Position numbers and translations under genes: made by a program. From NCBI GenBank assembly GCA_015711895.1, contig JACVJH010000071.1, positions 1-19,987 of the forward strand: a DNA stretch of 19,987 bases. The letters run 5' to 3'. Within the stretch, counting starts at the first letter, position 1. The number at the start of each line of letters is the position of its first letter. Source of the stretch: Candidatus Solincola tengchongensis (GTDB lineage Bacteria; Actinomycetota; Geothermincolia; Geothermincolales; RBG-13-55-18). Shown one piece after another: positions 9,169 to 17,457 of this stretch. The notes beneath the pieces were generated by a model that was not told the origin of the DNA, did not search any database, and saw only the letters and a list, made by a program, of their open reading frames with translations.

Positions 9169-9185
9169 ACCGGGGATGATAGATC

Positions 9186-10055
9186 ATGCTGGAAAGACGC
9201 AACCGCAGACAGCGATTCCTCATCGTCGTCCTCGTCCTGGTGTGCATACTCCTGGTCACCGTCTATTCCCGCGAGAGCGAGAACGGTTTTCTCCACCGCC
9301 TGCAGCGGTTCTCCATGGACGTCATCTCCCCCCTTCAGAAGGGGATGAGCAAGGTGTTGAGCCCGGTGCGCAACGGCATCGGGTTCCTGGTGGACCTGGG
9401 GCGGGCGCGTGGAGAGCGGGACCGGCTAAAGGAGGAGGTCAGGCAGCTGGAGCAGAGGGTCCATGAACTGGAGGACATGCGGCGCGAGAACGAGACCCTG
9501 AGGAGTATGCTCGCCGTCAAGGAGGCCTACCCCGAGCTGGAGTTCCTGGTGGTGGAGGTCATCGGTGCCAGCCCCGACGCCTGGGAACAGACCATAATCA
9601 TAGGCGCGGGTTATGACGACGGTCTGGAGGAATACATGGCCGTGCTCAGCGAGGACGGCAGCCTAGTGGGCAGGATAATCACCTGCACGGCCCAGTCCTC
9701 CGTCGTACAGCTGATCACCGACGAGAAGAGCGCCGTGGGCGCCAGGCTGCAGCGCAACGCGGAGATGGGCATCCTGCGCGGGGAGGGCGGAGGGGCGGTG
9801 CACCTCGAGCTCCTCAACCTGGAGGCCGATGTGCGCACGGGAGACGTGGTGGTGACCTCCGGGATGGGGGGCACCTGTCCGGCGGGCATCCCCATAGGCA
9901 CGGTGACGGAGATAGGGGAGAAAAAGGCGGACCTATCGGTGGGTATCGTCATCCAGCCGCGGGCCAGCATGACCCGGCTGGACAGGGTGATGGTGGTGGT
10001 CTCCCCTAAACCCACGAAAGCGCCAGGAGTGGCCGAAGGGGGGAGCGGTATATGA
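9186..10055 (+). CDS. mreC: Rod shape-determining protein MreC
   Basis: A bitopic membrane protein (289 residues) that links MreB/MreD to the PBP2-RodA synthase in the elongasome. Basic residues (ERRNRRQR) precede one N-terminal membrane segment (about residues 11-27). A coiled coil follows (about 75-105, ERDRLKEEVRQLEQRV), then the extracellular double beta-barrel domain, which includes IIGAGYDDGLEEYMAV and the family-typical GDVVVTSGMGGTCPAGIPIGTV. The C-terminal tail is short. GGGGATGA about 8 bases upstream is a modest ribosome-binding site. Its stop overlaps the mreD start in an ATGA-type 4-base overlap, pointing to translational coupling. Confidence 0.95.
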   Translation: MLERRNRRQRFLIVVLVLVCILLVTVYSRESENGFLHRLQRFSMDVISPLQKGMSKVLSPVRNGIGFLVDLGRARGERDRLKEEVRQLEQRVHELEDMRRENETLRSMLAVKEAYPELEFLVVEVIGASPDAWEQTIIIGAGYDDGLEEYMAVLSEDGSLVGRIITCTAQSSVVQLITDEKSAVGARLQRNAEMGILRGEGGGAVHLELLNLEADVRTGDVVVTSGMGGTCPAGIPIGTVTEIGEKKADLSVGIVIQPRASMTRLDRVMVVVSPKPTKAPGVAEGGSGI

Positions 10056-10561
10056 TGACCGCCCACCGCCGGTTGCTCTTCGCCGTCATTATACTGGTGA
10101 CCCTCCTCCTCCAGGTCGGCGTGGCGGGGGAGATAAGCGTGGGGAGCGTTAAGCCGGACATACTCCTCACGGCCACCATATGCTGGGCCCTCTTCGAGGA
10201 CCCCAGGCAGGGAGCCCTCTTCGGCTTCTGGGGCGGGCTGCTGGAGGACGTCTTCACCACCGCCGTCCTGGGGGTGGGGGCCTTCGCCAAGACGCTCATC
10301 GGCTATTTCTCGGGGGAGCTCAAGCAGCGCGTGGTCTCCAAGTCCGTGGTCTGGCCCATGCTCATCGTCTTTGCGGGCACCCTCCTGCACGAGCTCATCA
10401 AGTTCGCCTCCTGGACCATGGTGGGTCTGGAGCAGAGGCCGCCGTTGAACGCCGGGGTGGTCTTCGGCCTGGCGCTGTACAACGCCGTGCTCACTCTGGC
10501 CGTCTATCCTCTGCTGGGGAGGTTCGCCGGCCGGGAGGAGAGGGAGATGCTGTTCCAGTGA
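10052..10561 (+). CDS. mreD: Rod shape-determining protein MreD
   Basis: A small polytopic membrane protein (169 residues) of the elongasome. It has about five hydrophobic segments, starting with LLFAVIILVTLLLQV. The family-typical stretch is KPDILLTATICWALFEDPRQGALFGFWGGLLEDVFT, in which polar residues after the second helix are conserved. MreD is weakly conserved in general; the position between mreC and mrdA and the hydrophobic pattern make the call firm. It starts by overlapping mreC by 4 bases and ends 12 bases before mrdA. Confidence 0.92.
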   Translation: MMTAHRRLLFAVIILVTLLLQVGVAGEISVGSVKPDILLTATICWALFEDPRQGALFGFWGGLLEDVFTTAVLGVGAFAKTLIGYFSGELKQRVVSKSVVWPMLIVFAGTLLHELIKFASWTMVGLEQRPPLNAGVVFGLALYNAVLTLAVYPLLGRFAGREEREMLFQ

Positions 10562-10573
10562 GGTGATTCGGAC

Positions 10574-12523
10574 ATGCCAGTCAACCCGCAGCAGAAGGGG
10601 GCCATGGTCCACCGCTACACCCTCTTCGTGATGTTCATTGCGGTCATGGTGGCCGTTCTGGTGGTCAGGCTGTGGTTCCTGCAGGTGGTGCAGGGCGACC
10701 GCTACCGGAGCATGGCCGAGGGCAACCGGGTGCGGGAGGTCCCCCTGGAGGCCTCCAGGGGGAAGATACTGGACCGCAACTACCGTATGCTGGTGGGAAA
10801 CCGCTGGGCCCTCTCCATCTTCGTACTCCCCACGGAGTTCGAGAAGCTGGAGGACAAGGAGGCGGAGGCAGCTCGCCTGGGGGCCATGCTGGGCATAGGC
10901 GGCGAGGAGATAATGAAAAAACTCCAGGGCGAGGACGTGCAGCCCCACAAGCCGGTCCTCATCAAAAAGGACGTTGATCCGGAGGTGTATTTCTTCATCC
11001 AGGAGAGGCAGTCGGAGTTCCCTTGGGTCTTTCCGGAGAAGATGCCGGTGCGCGAGTATCCGGAGGGAGACGAGAGCCTGGCGGCCCACGTACTGGGGTA
11101 CCTGGGGGAGATCTCCGAGGAACAGCTCAAGGTGCTGAAAGATAAGGGATATAAGGCCGGGGACATAGTGGGCACCTCCGGGGTAGAGGCCTATTACGAG
11201 GATATCCTGCGGGGGGTGGACGGGAAGCTGATCATGGAGGTGGATGCCCGGGGCAAACCGCTGCAGGAACTAGGCAGGGAGGAGCGCAACCCGGGCAAGA
11301 CCCTGGTCCTCACCCTGGACAGGGATCTTCAGAGGGCGGTAGAGCAAAGCCTCCGCCAGGGTATAGCCCGGGCGCGCACCTACCTGGACCGGGAGAGGGG
11401 CAGGAACTACGTGGCCCCGGCGGGTGCGGCGGTGGTACTTGATCCTCGTACGGGGGAGATACTGGCCATGGCCAGCGAGCCCACCTTCAACCTCGAGGAC
11501 TTCGTGGGCGGCATAGACGAGGAGGAGTGGGCCAGGCTCAACGATCCCCGGAACAACTATCCCCTCAACAACCGGGCCATCGTGGGGCAATACCCGCCCG
11601 GTTCCACCTTCAAGGTGGTCACGGCAATGGCCGCCCTGCAGGAGGGGATGGCCAGCGCCTACTCCCCGTTCTTTTGCGGGCATGTCTTCAACCGCGGTGA
11701 GTTCGCCCAGTATCCCAAGACCTGCTGGGGAACCCATGGCTCCATCAATTTCATGAACGCCATCATCCAGTCCTGTGACGTGGTCTTCTACGAGCTGGGG
11801 TACGTGTTCTACGAGAACCGCAACCGAGAGGGCTGGGTCACCCGGTTGCAGGATTACGCCGTCCTGGCCGGGCTGGGCAAGCCCACGGGCGTGGACCTGC
11901 CCAACGAGTTCGAGGGGCGGGTCCCCACCCCGCAGTGGAAATGGGAGTTCAACCAGGGGAATCCGGATTACCAGCGCTGGTATCCCGGGGATACGGTGAA
12001 CATGGCCGTGGGGCAGGGAGACATCCTGGTCACCCCCCTCCAGTTGGCCAACCTTTACGCGGCCATAGCCAACGGCGGTCCTTACTACCGCCCTCACGTG
12101 GGGAAGGAGATACTCACTTATCTTGGGGAGACCGTGGATACCATCCAACCCCAGAAGATAGGGGACATCACTGACCCCAACAACGACCTCGGGATCCACG
12201 TGGACAGGAGCAAGCTAGAGGTGGTGAGGACGGCCCTCACCGGGGTTGTGGCCAGGGGAGGGACGGCAGCCGGGGCTTTCGCCGGTTTCCCTATAAAGGC
12301 CATCCCCGTGGCGGGGAAGACGGGGACCGCCGAGGTGCAGGGAAAGCAGCCCTGCGCCTGGTTCGCCTGCTACGCTCCGGCCAACGACCCCCGCTACGTG
12401 GTGGTGGTGATGGTGGAGGAGGGCGGGCACGGGGGGCTGGTTGCCGCTCCCATCGCCCGGCACATCCTGGAGTACATCTTCGGCATCCCACAGGGGCAGC
12501 CGGAGGTCACGGTGACCGAGTAG
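10574..12523 (+). CDS. mrdA: Penicillin-binding protein 2 (peptidoglycan D,D-transpeptidase)
   Basis: A class B penicillin-binding protein of 649 residues that crosslinks lateral-wall peptidoglycan together with RodA. One N-terminal membrane helix (about 15-38) is followed by the pedestal domain (EASRGKILDRNYRMLV is its conserved start) and the transpeptidase domain. The acyl-enzyme serine is S344 in PPGSTFKVV (SxxK), the second motif is SCD (400-402), the form common in PBP2, and the third is KTGTAE (from K582). The conserved NMAVGQGDILVTPLQLA segment is present. Length and motifs show an intact enzyme. It lies in the mre operon, 16 bases before rodA. Confidence 0.95.
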   Translation: MPVNPQQKGAMVHRYTLFVMFIAVMVAVLVVRLWFLQVVQGDRYRSMAEGNRVREVPLEASRGKILDRNYRMLVGNRWALSIFVLPTEFEKLEDKEAEAARLGAMLGIGGEEIMKKLQGEDVQPHKPVLIKKDVDPEVYFFIQERQSEFPWVFPEKMPVREYPEGDESLAAHVLGYLGEISEEQLKVLKDKGYKAGDIVGTSGVEAYYEDILRGVDGKLIMEVDARGKPLQELGREERNPGKTLVLTLDRDLQRAVEQSLRQGIARARTYLDRERGRNYVAPAGAAVVLDPRTGEILAMASEPTFNLEDFVGGIDEEEWARLNDPRNNYPLNNRAIVGQYPPGSTFKVVTAMAALQEGMASAYSPFFCGHVFNRGEFAQYPKTCWGTHGSINFMNAIIQSCDVVFYELGYVFYENRNREGWVTRLQDYAVLAGLGKPTGVDLPNEFEGRVPTPQWKWEFNQGNPDYQRWYPGDTVNMAVGQGDILVTPLQLANLYAAIANGGPYYRPHVGKEILTYLGETVDTIQPQKIGDITDPNNDLGIHVDRSKLEVVRTALTGVVARGGTAAGAFAGFPIKAIPVAGKTGTAEVQGKQPCAWFACYAPANDPRYVVVVMVEEGGHGGLVAAPIARHILEYIFGIPQGQPEVTVTE

Positions 12524-12539
12524 GAGGAAAGGGAGGGAC

Positions 12540-13715
12540 ATGCCCACGCGCCTGGGAAGGCTTCTGGCCCCCAAAGTCACGGAGAGGAGGAGGACCGACG
12601 AGGTGGCCCGCCGCCTGAGCGGGATGCCCATCCGGCACGTGGACTGGTCGCTCCTGGCGGTGACCCTCTTCCTGGTGGCCTTCGGCATGCTCATCCAGTA
12701 CAGCGCCACGCGGGGGGACAACCCGGACAACCCCACCTATTACGTGTTGCGCACGGCCCTGAACTTCCTGGTGGGTCTGGTGGTCATGGGCCTCATGCTC
12801 AGCTTCGACTATCGGCGGCTCAATGTGGCCACGCCCTTCATCTACGGCTTCTTCCTCTTCGCCCTCCTGGTGGTCTTCCTCACCGAGGAGGCCATGGGGG
12901 CCCAGCGGTGGATAACCCTCGGCCCCTTCAGCTTCCAGCCCTCGGAATACTGCAAGCTGGTGCTCATACTGGTCCTGGCGAACTACTTTTCCGACAACAA
13001 GGCGGATCCGGAGTCCTTCCGCAGCTTCATCATACCCACTCTCTGGGCCCTTCCCTTCATGTTCTTCATCTTCCTGCAGCCGGACCTGGGGACCACCCTG
13101 GTGCTGGCGGCCATCCTCCTGGGTATGCTCTATCTCGTGGGCTGCCGCATGCGATACTGGCTGGGGTTCGTGGGCCTGGGAGTCCTGGGATTCGCCATGG
13201 GCTTCGCCTTCCACCTCTTCCACGACTACCAGGTGGAACGCTTCACCGCTTTCCTCAAGCAGGGCAGCAGCATCCAGGGGGCCGGCTACCAGCTCATGCA
13301 GTCCAAGATCGCCATCGGTTCCGGGCAGTTGGCGGGAAAGGGGCTCTTCAAGGGCACCCAGACCAACCTCAAGTTCATCCCCGCCCACCATACGGATTTC
13401 GTCTTCGCCGTGGTCGGCGAGGAACTGGGGTTGATAGGCGCCCTGCTGCTCATCGCTGCCTTCTGTTACCTCCTCTGGAGGGGAGTGCGCATCGCCAACC
13501 ACGCGCGCGACTTCTACGGGACCATGATCGCCTTCGGCATCGTGACCATGTTCGCCTTCCAGATCGTGGTGAACATAGGTATGACCATAGGCATCATGCC
13601 CATCACCGGCATCCCCCTGCCCTTCATAACCTACGGGGGGTCGAGCCTCATCGTCAACCTGGCGGCCGTGGGTCTTATGACCAACGTGTACATGCGGAGG
13701 TTCTCGCAGATATAG
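12540..13715 (+). CDS. rodA: Rod shape-determining protein RodA (SEDS glycosyltransferase)
   Basis: A SEDS-family polytopic membrane protein (391 residues) that polymerises glycan strands from lipid II, working with PBP2. Family motifs include DWSLLAVTLFLVAFGMLIQYSAT (first helix), FQPSEYCKLVLIL, FLQPDLGTTLVLA, the extracellular loop IAIGSGQLAGKGLFKGTQ, PAHHTDFVFAVVGEELG with the expected catalytic-region aspartate, and the terminal PFITYGGSSLIVNLAAVGLM. About ten membrane segments are seen. An N-terminal basic extension of about 30 residues precedes the first helix. The start ATG has GGGAGGGAC directly upstream. It closes the elongasome operon; a small hairpin follows at 13718-13734. Confidence 0.95.
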   Translation: MPTRLGRLLAPKVTERRRTDEVARRLSGMPIRHVDWSLLAVTLFLVAFGMLIQYSATRGDNPDNPTYYVLRTALNFLVGLVVMGLMLSFDYRRLNVATPFIYGFFLFALLVVFLTEEAMGAQRWITLGPFSFQPSEYCKLVLILVLANYFSDNKADPESFRSFIIPTLWALPFMFFIFLQPDLGTTLVLAAILLGMLYLVGCRMRYWLGFVGLGVLGFAMGFAFHLFHDYQVERFTAFLKQGSSIQGAGYQLMQSKIAIGSGQLAGKGLFKGTQTNLKFIPAHHTDFVFAVVGEELGLIGALLLIAAFCYLLWRGVRIANHARDFYGTMIAFGIVTMFAFQIVVNIGMTIGIMPITGIPLPFITYGGSSLIVNLAAVGLMTNVYMRRFSQI

Positions 13716-13717
13716 AT

Positions 13718-13734
13718 ATGGAATATATTTCCAT
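13718..13734. other. AT-rich inverted repeat after rodA
   Basis: ATGGAA (13718-13723) and TTCCAT (13729-13734) are perfect complements around TATAT, 2 bases after the rodA stop. It could be a weak terminator or a binding site. A GC hairpin, CCGGGA (13749-13754) with TCCCGG (13762-13767), follows closely. Neither has a proper T-run. Confidence 0.35.
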
Positions 13735-13831
13735 TTCATGAACGGAGGCCGGGATTCCGGGTCCCGGCGCGGGGAGTCCGGGCCGCGGAAGCACGGAGGC
13801 CGCGGTGCGGGGATAGGGTCGAGGCGACGAT

Positions 13832-13839
13832 GGAGGTGG
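13832..13839 (+). promoter_or_regulatory. Ribosome-binding site that selects the era start
   Basis: GGAGGTGG lies 5 bases (counting from GGAGG) before ATG 13842. It overlaps the alternative ATG at 13830, which has no comparable site. Confidence 0.55.
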
Positions 13840-13841
13840 TC

Positions 13842-14750
13842 ATGTCCGAGGATTCAAGTACGCAAGGCGCTTACCGTTCGGGGTTCGCAGGCATCATCGG
13901 CCGTCCCAACGTGGGAAAGTCCACCCTGCTCAACAACCTGATGCACCGCAAGCTGGCCATCATCTCCGAGAAACCACAGACAACGCGCAACAAGATCCGC
14001 TGCATCCTCACCAGAGACGACGCCCAGATAGTCTTCGTTGACACCCCAGGCCTGCATAAACCCCGCAACGCCCTCGGGGAGAGGTTGAACAAGGCAGTCC
14101 GGGAGACCCTCTCCGAGGTGGACGTGGTGGTCTTCATGCTGGACGGTACCCAGACCATCGGGAAGGGCGACCTGTTCATCGCCGGAGAGCTGTCCGGTCT
14201 GGATACCCCCGTGGTGGCGGTGCTCAACAAGATCGACAGGCTGAGCCCCGAGCAGGTGGAAGCCCAGATGGCGGTAGCGGAAAACCTTGGCCGCTTCGTG
14301 GAGGTCATCCCCCTTTCCGCCAAGACAGGAGAGAACGTCCACGCCCTCATAGAGAAGATAGTGGAGCTGTTGCCGGAGGGACCTAAATATTACCCGGACG
14401 ACATGGTCACCGACCAGCCGGTCACCTTCATCGTGGCCGAGCTCATCCGGGAGAAGGTCCTCCAGCTCACGCGGGAGGAAGTGCCGCACAGTGTGGCCGT
14501 GGTTGTGGAGGAGATGGGCAAGCGCGAGGACGGGGGTATAGTGGACATCCAGGCGGTCATCTATGTGGAGAGGGATTCCCAGAAGGGGATTTTGATCGGC
14601 AAGGGGGGCCGCATGCTCAAGGAGATCGGGACCCGAGCTCGCCAGGAGATCGAGCCCCTGCTGGGGGAGAAGGTCTTCCTGCAGTTGCAGGTCAAGGTGG
14701 AGAAGGACTGGTCCAAGCGCCCTCAGCTCGTGCGCAGGATGGGATACTGA
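13842..14750 (+). CDS. era: GTPase Era
   Basis: A ribosome-assembly GTPase of 302 residues that binds the 3' end of 16S rRNA during 30S maturation. G1 is GRPNVGKST (from residue 20), followed by the switch region PQTTRNKI, G3 DTPG (D67), G4 NKID (N129) and G5 SAK (S159). The C-terminal KH RNA-binding domain has the GKGG loop (from G253, in GILIGKGGRMLKEIG). ATG 13842 is preferred to ATG 13830 because of the GGAGGTGG before it. The 126-base gap after rodA suggests its own promoter or a processed operon. In many Gram-positives recO follows era; here mgtE follows, and recO lies 3 kb away on the other strand. Confidence 0.96.
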   Translation: MSEDSSTQGAYRSGFAGIIGRPNVGKSTLLNNLMHRKLAIISEKPQTTRNKIRCILTRDDAQIVFVDTPGLHKPRNALGERLNKAVRETLSEVDVVVFMLDGTQTIGKGDLFIAGELSGLDTPVVAVLNKIDRLSPEQVEAQMAVAENLGRFVEVIPLSAKTGENVHALIEKIVELLPEGPKYYPDDMVTDQPVTFIVAELIREKVLQLTREEVPHSVAVVVEEMGKREDGGIVDIQAVIYVERDSQKGILIGKGGRMLKEIGTRARQEIEPLLGEKVFLQLQVKVEKDWSKRPQLVRRMGY

Positions 14751-14926
14751 GGGCCTTCCTCGATAAGGGTAGGCGGGGCCGGATCAACGGCTCGCCGTCC
14801 GAAAACCGCGTTTCCAGAGCGCGTTGAAGGCGGGATGAAGCGGGGGTAATCTTGATAGGGTGCGCGGCTCTTGCCCGCCGCTATCGGGAACGTATGTGAG
14901 GATCTAAGGCTGTGATTTGAGCATGC

Positions 14927-14961
14927 GGGTATCCCTGTCCCCCGGGCGATAAGGGATATCC
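14927..14961 (+). promoter_or_regulatory. Strong stem-loop just upstream of the mgtE ribosome-binding site
   Basis: GGGTATCCCT (14927-14936) pairs with AGGGATATCC (14952-14961) over ten pairs, nine Watson-Crick and one G-U, with a 15-base loop. The GGAGGG ribosome-binding site (14969-14974) follows 7 bases later. Its position suits post-transcriptional control of the magnesium transporter, but the conserved M-box sequence was not recognised. Confidence 0.45.
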
Positions 14962-14978
14962 GCGCACCGGAGGGTCAC

Positions 14979-16325
14979 ATGGAGGAGAGGAACCGGGTAT
15001 TGGGAGAGACCCTCAGAGGGCTTCTCGCGGAGGGAAAGATGGGTGCCGCCCTGGCCCTCCTGGACGGGCTGCACCCCGCGGACGCCGCCGAGGTCCTGGA
15101 GAGTGTGCCCTACGAAGACCGCCTGCGCATCTTCCGTTCCTGGGACGCCGAGGGCTCCTCGGAAGCACTCCTGGAGATGTCCGAGGACGAGCAGGTCCGG
15201 GTGGTGGAGGGGCTGGCCCGCAACCTGGCCGTGCGCATCATCTCCGAGATGCCTCCCGACGACGCCGTGGACCTGCTGGCTGATCTCCCCCCTAAGCTCA
15301 GGGAGTCCATACTCTCCGGCCTCAGCGCCCGTAAGGCGGGGGAGTTGCGGCGCCTCCTGGCTCACGGGGAGCACACGGCAGGAGGCCTGATGACCCCGGA
15401 GGCCATGCGCCTGAGCCAGGACCTCACCGTGGGTGAGGTGCTGGAGAGGCTGCGCGGGGCGCCGGAGAGCGTGGAGATGATCTATTACGTGTACCTATTG
15501 GACGAGGGGGAAAGGCTGGTGGGAGTCACCTCCCTCCGCGAGCTCATCGTGGCCGACCCGGAGGCGCCGGTCTCGAGCATCATGCACCGCGACCTCATAA
15601 CCGTGACTCCGGAGGAGGACCAGGAGAGGGTGGCCGCCCTCATCGACCGCTACGACCTGTTGGCCGTCCCGGTGGTGGACGGAGAGGGAAGACTCCTGGG
15701 GATAGTCACCGTGGACGACGTGCTCGACGTCATCGAGGAGGAGGCCCAGGAGGATATATACAGCCTGGTGGGGAGCTGGGAGACGGAGGAGGGGACGGAA
15801 AGGCATCCGCTGCTGGCGCCCTTCCTGGGCAGGTTGCCCTGGGTCTTCTTCGCGCTGGTCCTGGAGGTCCTGGTGGTGGGGGGGATCCTGCGAGGCTTCT
15901 CGGACGTGCTTCGGGACCATATGGCCATCATCTTCTTCATACCCGCCATCCTGGCCATGGGGGGGACGGTGGCCGTGCAGAGCGCCACGCGGGTGACCGT
16001 GGAGCTAATGCACGGAGGAGAGGGACGGCGGTTCATGCGGGCCGTGGCCGGGGAGACGGGCATAGGCCTCCTGGTGGCCGCGGCCTCGGGAGGGATAATC
16101 GCCATGGTGGCCTGGTTGATGCGCGAGAACGCTTCCCTGGGGGTCGCCGTGGGTCTGGCCATGGGGTGCACGGTCCTCTCCGCCGCCCTGCTGGGGTCCT
16201 CCCTTCCCCTCATCCTGAGGAAGATGGGCGGGGATCCCTCCAAGGCCTCCGAACCGCTGGTGGCCACCCTTATGGACGCCGTGGGGCTGGCGGTCTACCT
16301 CCTGGTGGCCATGGCTCTGGTATGA
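14979..16325 (+). CDS. mgtE: Magnesium transporter MgtE
   Basis: A Mg2+ channel of the inner membrane, 448 residues, close to the usual length. It has the N-terminal helical MgtE domain (about 10-130, with the repeated PPDDAVDLLADLP type motif), two CBS domains (about 135-255, including GIVTVDDVLDVIEEEAQED) and five membrane segments from about residue 283. The conserved acidic pore residue is kept in ATLMDAVGLAVYLL. The signature usually read as GGNxGxQ after the second helix is instead GGTVAVQSAT, a clear deviation. ATG 14979 has GGAGGG five bases upstream. The 228-base leader contains a strong hairpin. deoC follows after 13 bases, so the two are probably co-transcribed. Confidence 0.93.
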   Translation: MEERNRVLGETLRGLLAEGKMGAALALLDGLHPADAAEVLESVPYEDRLRIFRSWDAEGSSEALLEMSEDEQVRVVEGLARNLAVRIISEMPPDDAVDLLADLPPKLRESILSGLSARKAGELRRLLAHGEHTAGGLMTPEAMRLSQDLTVGEVLERLRGAPESVEMIYYVYLLDEGERLVGVTSLRELIVADPEAPVSSIMHRDLITVTPEEDQERVAALIDRYDLLAVPVVDGEGRLLGIVTVDDVLDVIEEEAQEDIYSLVGSWETEEGTERHPLLAPFLGRLPWVFFALVLEVLVVGGILRGFSDVLRDHMAIIFFIPAILAMGGTVAVQSATRVTVELMHGGEGRRFMRAVAGETGIGLLVAAASGGIIAMVAWLMRENASLGVAVGLAMGCTVLSAALLGSSLPLILRKMGGDPSKASEPLVATLMDAVGLAVYLLVAMALV

Positions 16326-16338
16326 GAGGGGGTGCGAG

Positions 16339-17091
16339 GTGGCCGGAGCGGAGCGGGAGGTGGCCAAGGAGGAGGTCCTGGAATTGTTTCCCAGCTTGGG
16401 GCATCTCACCTATATCCTGGACGCCACCCTGCTGCGGCCGGAGGCCGACGAGCGAGAGTATCTGAGTTTTCTGCGTGAGGCCGCCGACGCGCGTTTCCGG
16501 GCCGTTTTCGTGCCCCTGTATTACCTCCCCATGGCGCGCATGGAGCTGCGGGGGAGCGGCGTGACTCTGGGGGCGCCCATAGGGTTTCCTTTTGGCTACC
16601 AGTCGACCGACGCCAAGCGGGCGGAGGCGGTGTACGCCCTCCAGCACGGGGCGGGGGAGCTGGACATGGTGATCAACATCTCCGCCCTCCGCTCCGGGAG
16701 GTCGGACAGGGTGAGGGAGGACATCGGGGCCGTGGTCTCCCTTGCCCGCCGCTATGACGCGGGTAAGGGAGAGGGTCATGTGGTGGTCAAGGTGATCCTG
16801 GAGACCTGTTATCTGAGCCGTGAGGAGATGCGCCTCGGGGCGCTGTTGGCCAGGGAAGCGGGGGCGGATTTCGTGAAGACCTCCACGGGTTTCGGCCCCA
16901 CAGGGGCTGATGCGGAGGACGTGCGTTTCCTGCGCGAGGTTGTGGGGCCGGGCTTCGGGGTCAAGGCCAGCGGGGGGATACGTAGCCTGGCACAGGTGGT
17001 GGAGATGGTGAAGGCCGGGGCCAACCGCATCGGGACCAGCGCGGCCTACACCATCCTCCAGGAGTATCTGCGCCTCGTGCCCTGGAGGTAG
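16339..17091 (+). CDS. deoC: Deoxyribose-phosphate aldolase
   Basis: This class I aldolase (250 residues) splits 2-deoxyribose 5-phosphate into glyceraldehyde 3-phosphate and acetaldehyde, in nucleoside catabolism. The Schiff-base lysine is K180 in FVKTSTGF, the second catalytic lysine is K209 in GVKASGGIR, and the acid/base aspartate is D109 in ELDMVINI. Other family motifs are IGFPFGYQSTDAKRAEA and KVILET. About 20 extra residues precede the barrel. The usual IDHT-type N-terminal motif appears as LDATLL, and the usual VCV as VFV. The GTG start has an AGGGGGTG ribosome-binding site that begins within a few bases of the mgtE stop. Why it is paired with a magnesium transporter is not apparent. 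Confidence 0.93.
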   Translation: MAGAEREVAKEEVLELFPSLGHLTYILDATLLRPEADEREYLSFLREAADARFRAVFVPLYYLPMARMELRGSGVTLGAPIGFPFGYQSTDAKRAEAVYALQHGAGELDMVINISALRSGRSDRVREDIGAVVSLARRYDAGKGEGHVVVKVILETCYLSREEMRLGALLAREAGADFVKTSTGFGPTGADAEDVRFLREVVGPGFGVKASGGIRSLAQVVEMVKAGANRIGTSAAYTILQEYLRLVPWR

Positions 17092-17097
17092 GTAGCT

Positions 17098-17142
17098 GGG
17101 CCGGGTTTAACGGTCTCGCTCCGCAAGCTACGCTGCGACCGA
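17098..17142. repeat. Dispersed 45-bp intergenic repeat, copy 2
   Basis: It matches 1271-1315 at 39 of 45 positions in the same orientation. It begins 6 bases after the deoC stop. ACCGACCCGTCCGGCCC follows directly (17138-17154); a close relative of that block precedes copy 1. Confidence 0.65.
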
Positions 17143-17319
17143 CCCGTCCGGCCCCCGGAAGGCGGTACCCGTGGCGCAAGGGCCGTAGGGTAGCGGTCTT
17201 GCTGAGCGAAGCGGTCTGCCCCGGCGGAGGGAGGGTTGTCGGGGGCCGGGATGAGCACCGGGAGGCGTGCGGAGGGAAGTCATCTGAGACCAGCAAATAT
17301 ATAAAAAAGTGGATATATG

Positions 17320-17451
17320 AAAAAGGAGTGACCCCAAGTAACCTTTGGTACATCCCTCCGAGCTTCCCTTCCGGCTCCCCCTTCCGGCTTGCGCCTTCCG
17401 GTTCTTCCTTCCGGGTCCCCCGGCTGGACTTCCCTCCAGCTCCTTGGGGTC
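17320..17451 (-). ncRNA. Candidate small RNA with paired ends and a GGA-motif array
   Basis: Read on the minus strand, a transcript starting near 17451 would begin ACTTGACCCCAAG and end CTTGGGGTCACTCC followed by U5 (17324-17320). TGACCCCAAG (17452-17443 region) pairs with CTTGGGGTCA (17338-17329) over 10 perfect pairs, closing the molecule. Inside are a 6-bp hairpin (GCTGGA/TCCAGC, 17423-17440) with loop GGGAAG, a short CCGGG/CCCGG hairpin, and four CCGGAAGG boxes at 17414, 17401, 17387 and 17374 (period 13-14). About a dozen GGA triplets occur in some 130 bases. A near-consensus promoter lies just upstream. GGA-rich decoy RNAs of the CsrB/RsmZ kind bind CsrA, which makes such a role an attractive but untested inference. 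Alternatively the terminal repeats mark a small MITE-like insertion. Confidence 0.45.
17367..17414 (-). repeat. Four short repeats CCGGAAGG with 13-14 base period
   Basis: On the plus strand the boxes read CCTTCCGG at 17367-17374, 17380-17387, 17394-17401 and 17407-17414. The linkers are 5, 6 and 5 bases. One linker makes a GCAA tetraloop context (GGCGCAAGCC). They lie in the centre of the candidate small RNA. Confidence 0.85.
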
Positions 17452-17457
17452 AAGTGT

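Noticed and set aside
17367..17414. CRISPR-like array
   Set aside because: Eight-base units with 5-6 base linkers are far too short, and no cas gene is near.
17320..17451. Signal recognition particle (4.5S) RNA suggested by CCGGAAGGAAG
   Set aside because: The conserved SRP apical loop pairing partner is absent and the box is repeated four times, which SRP RNA does not show.
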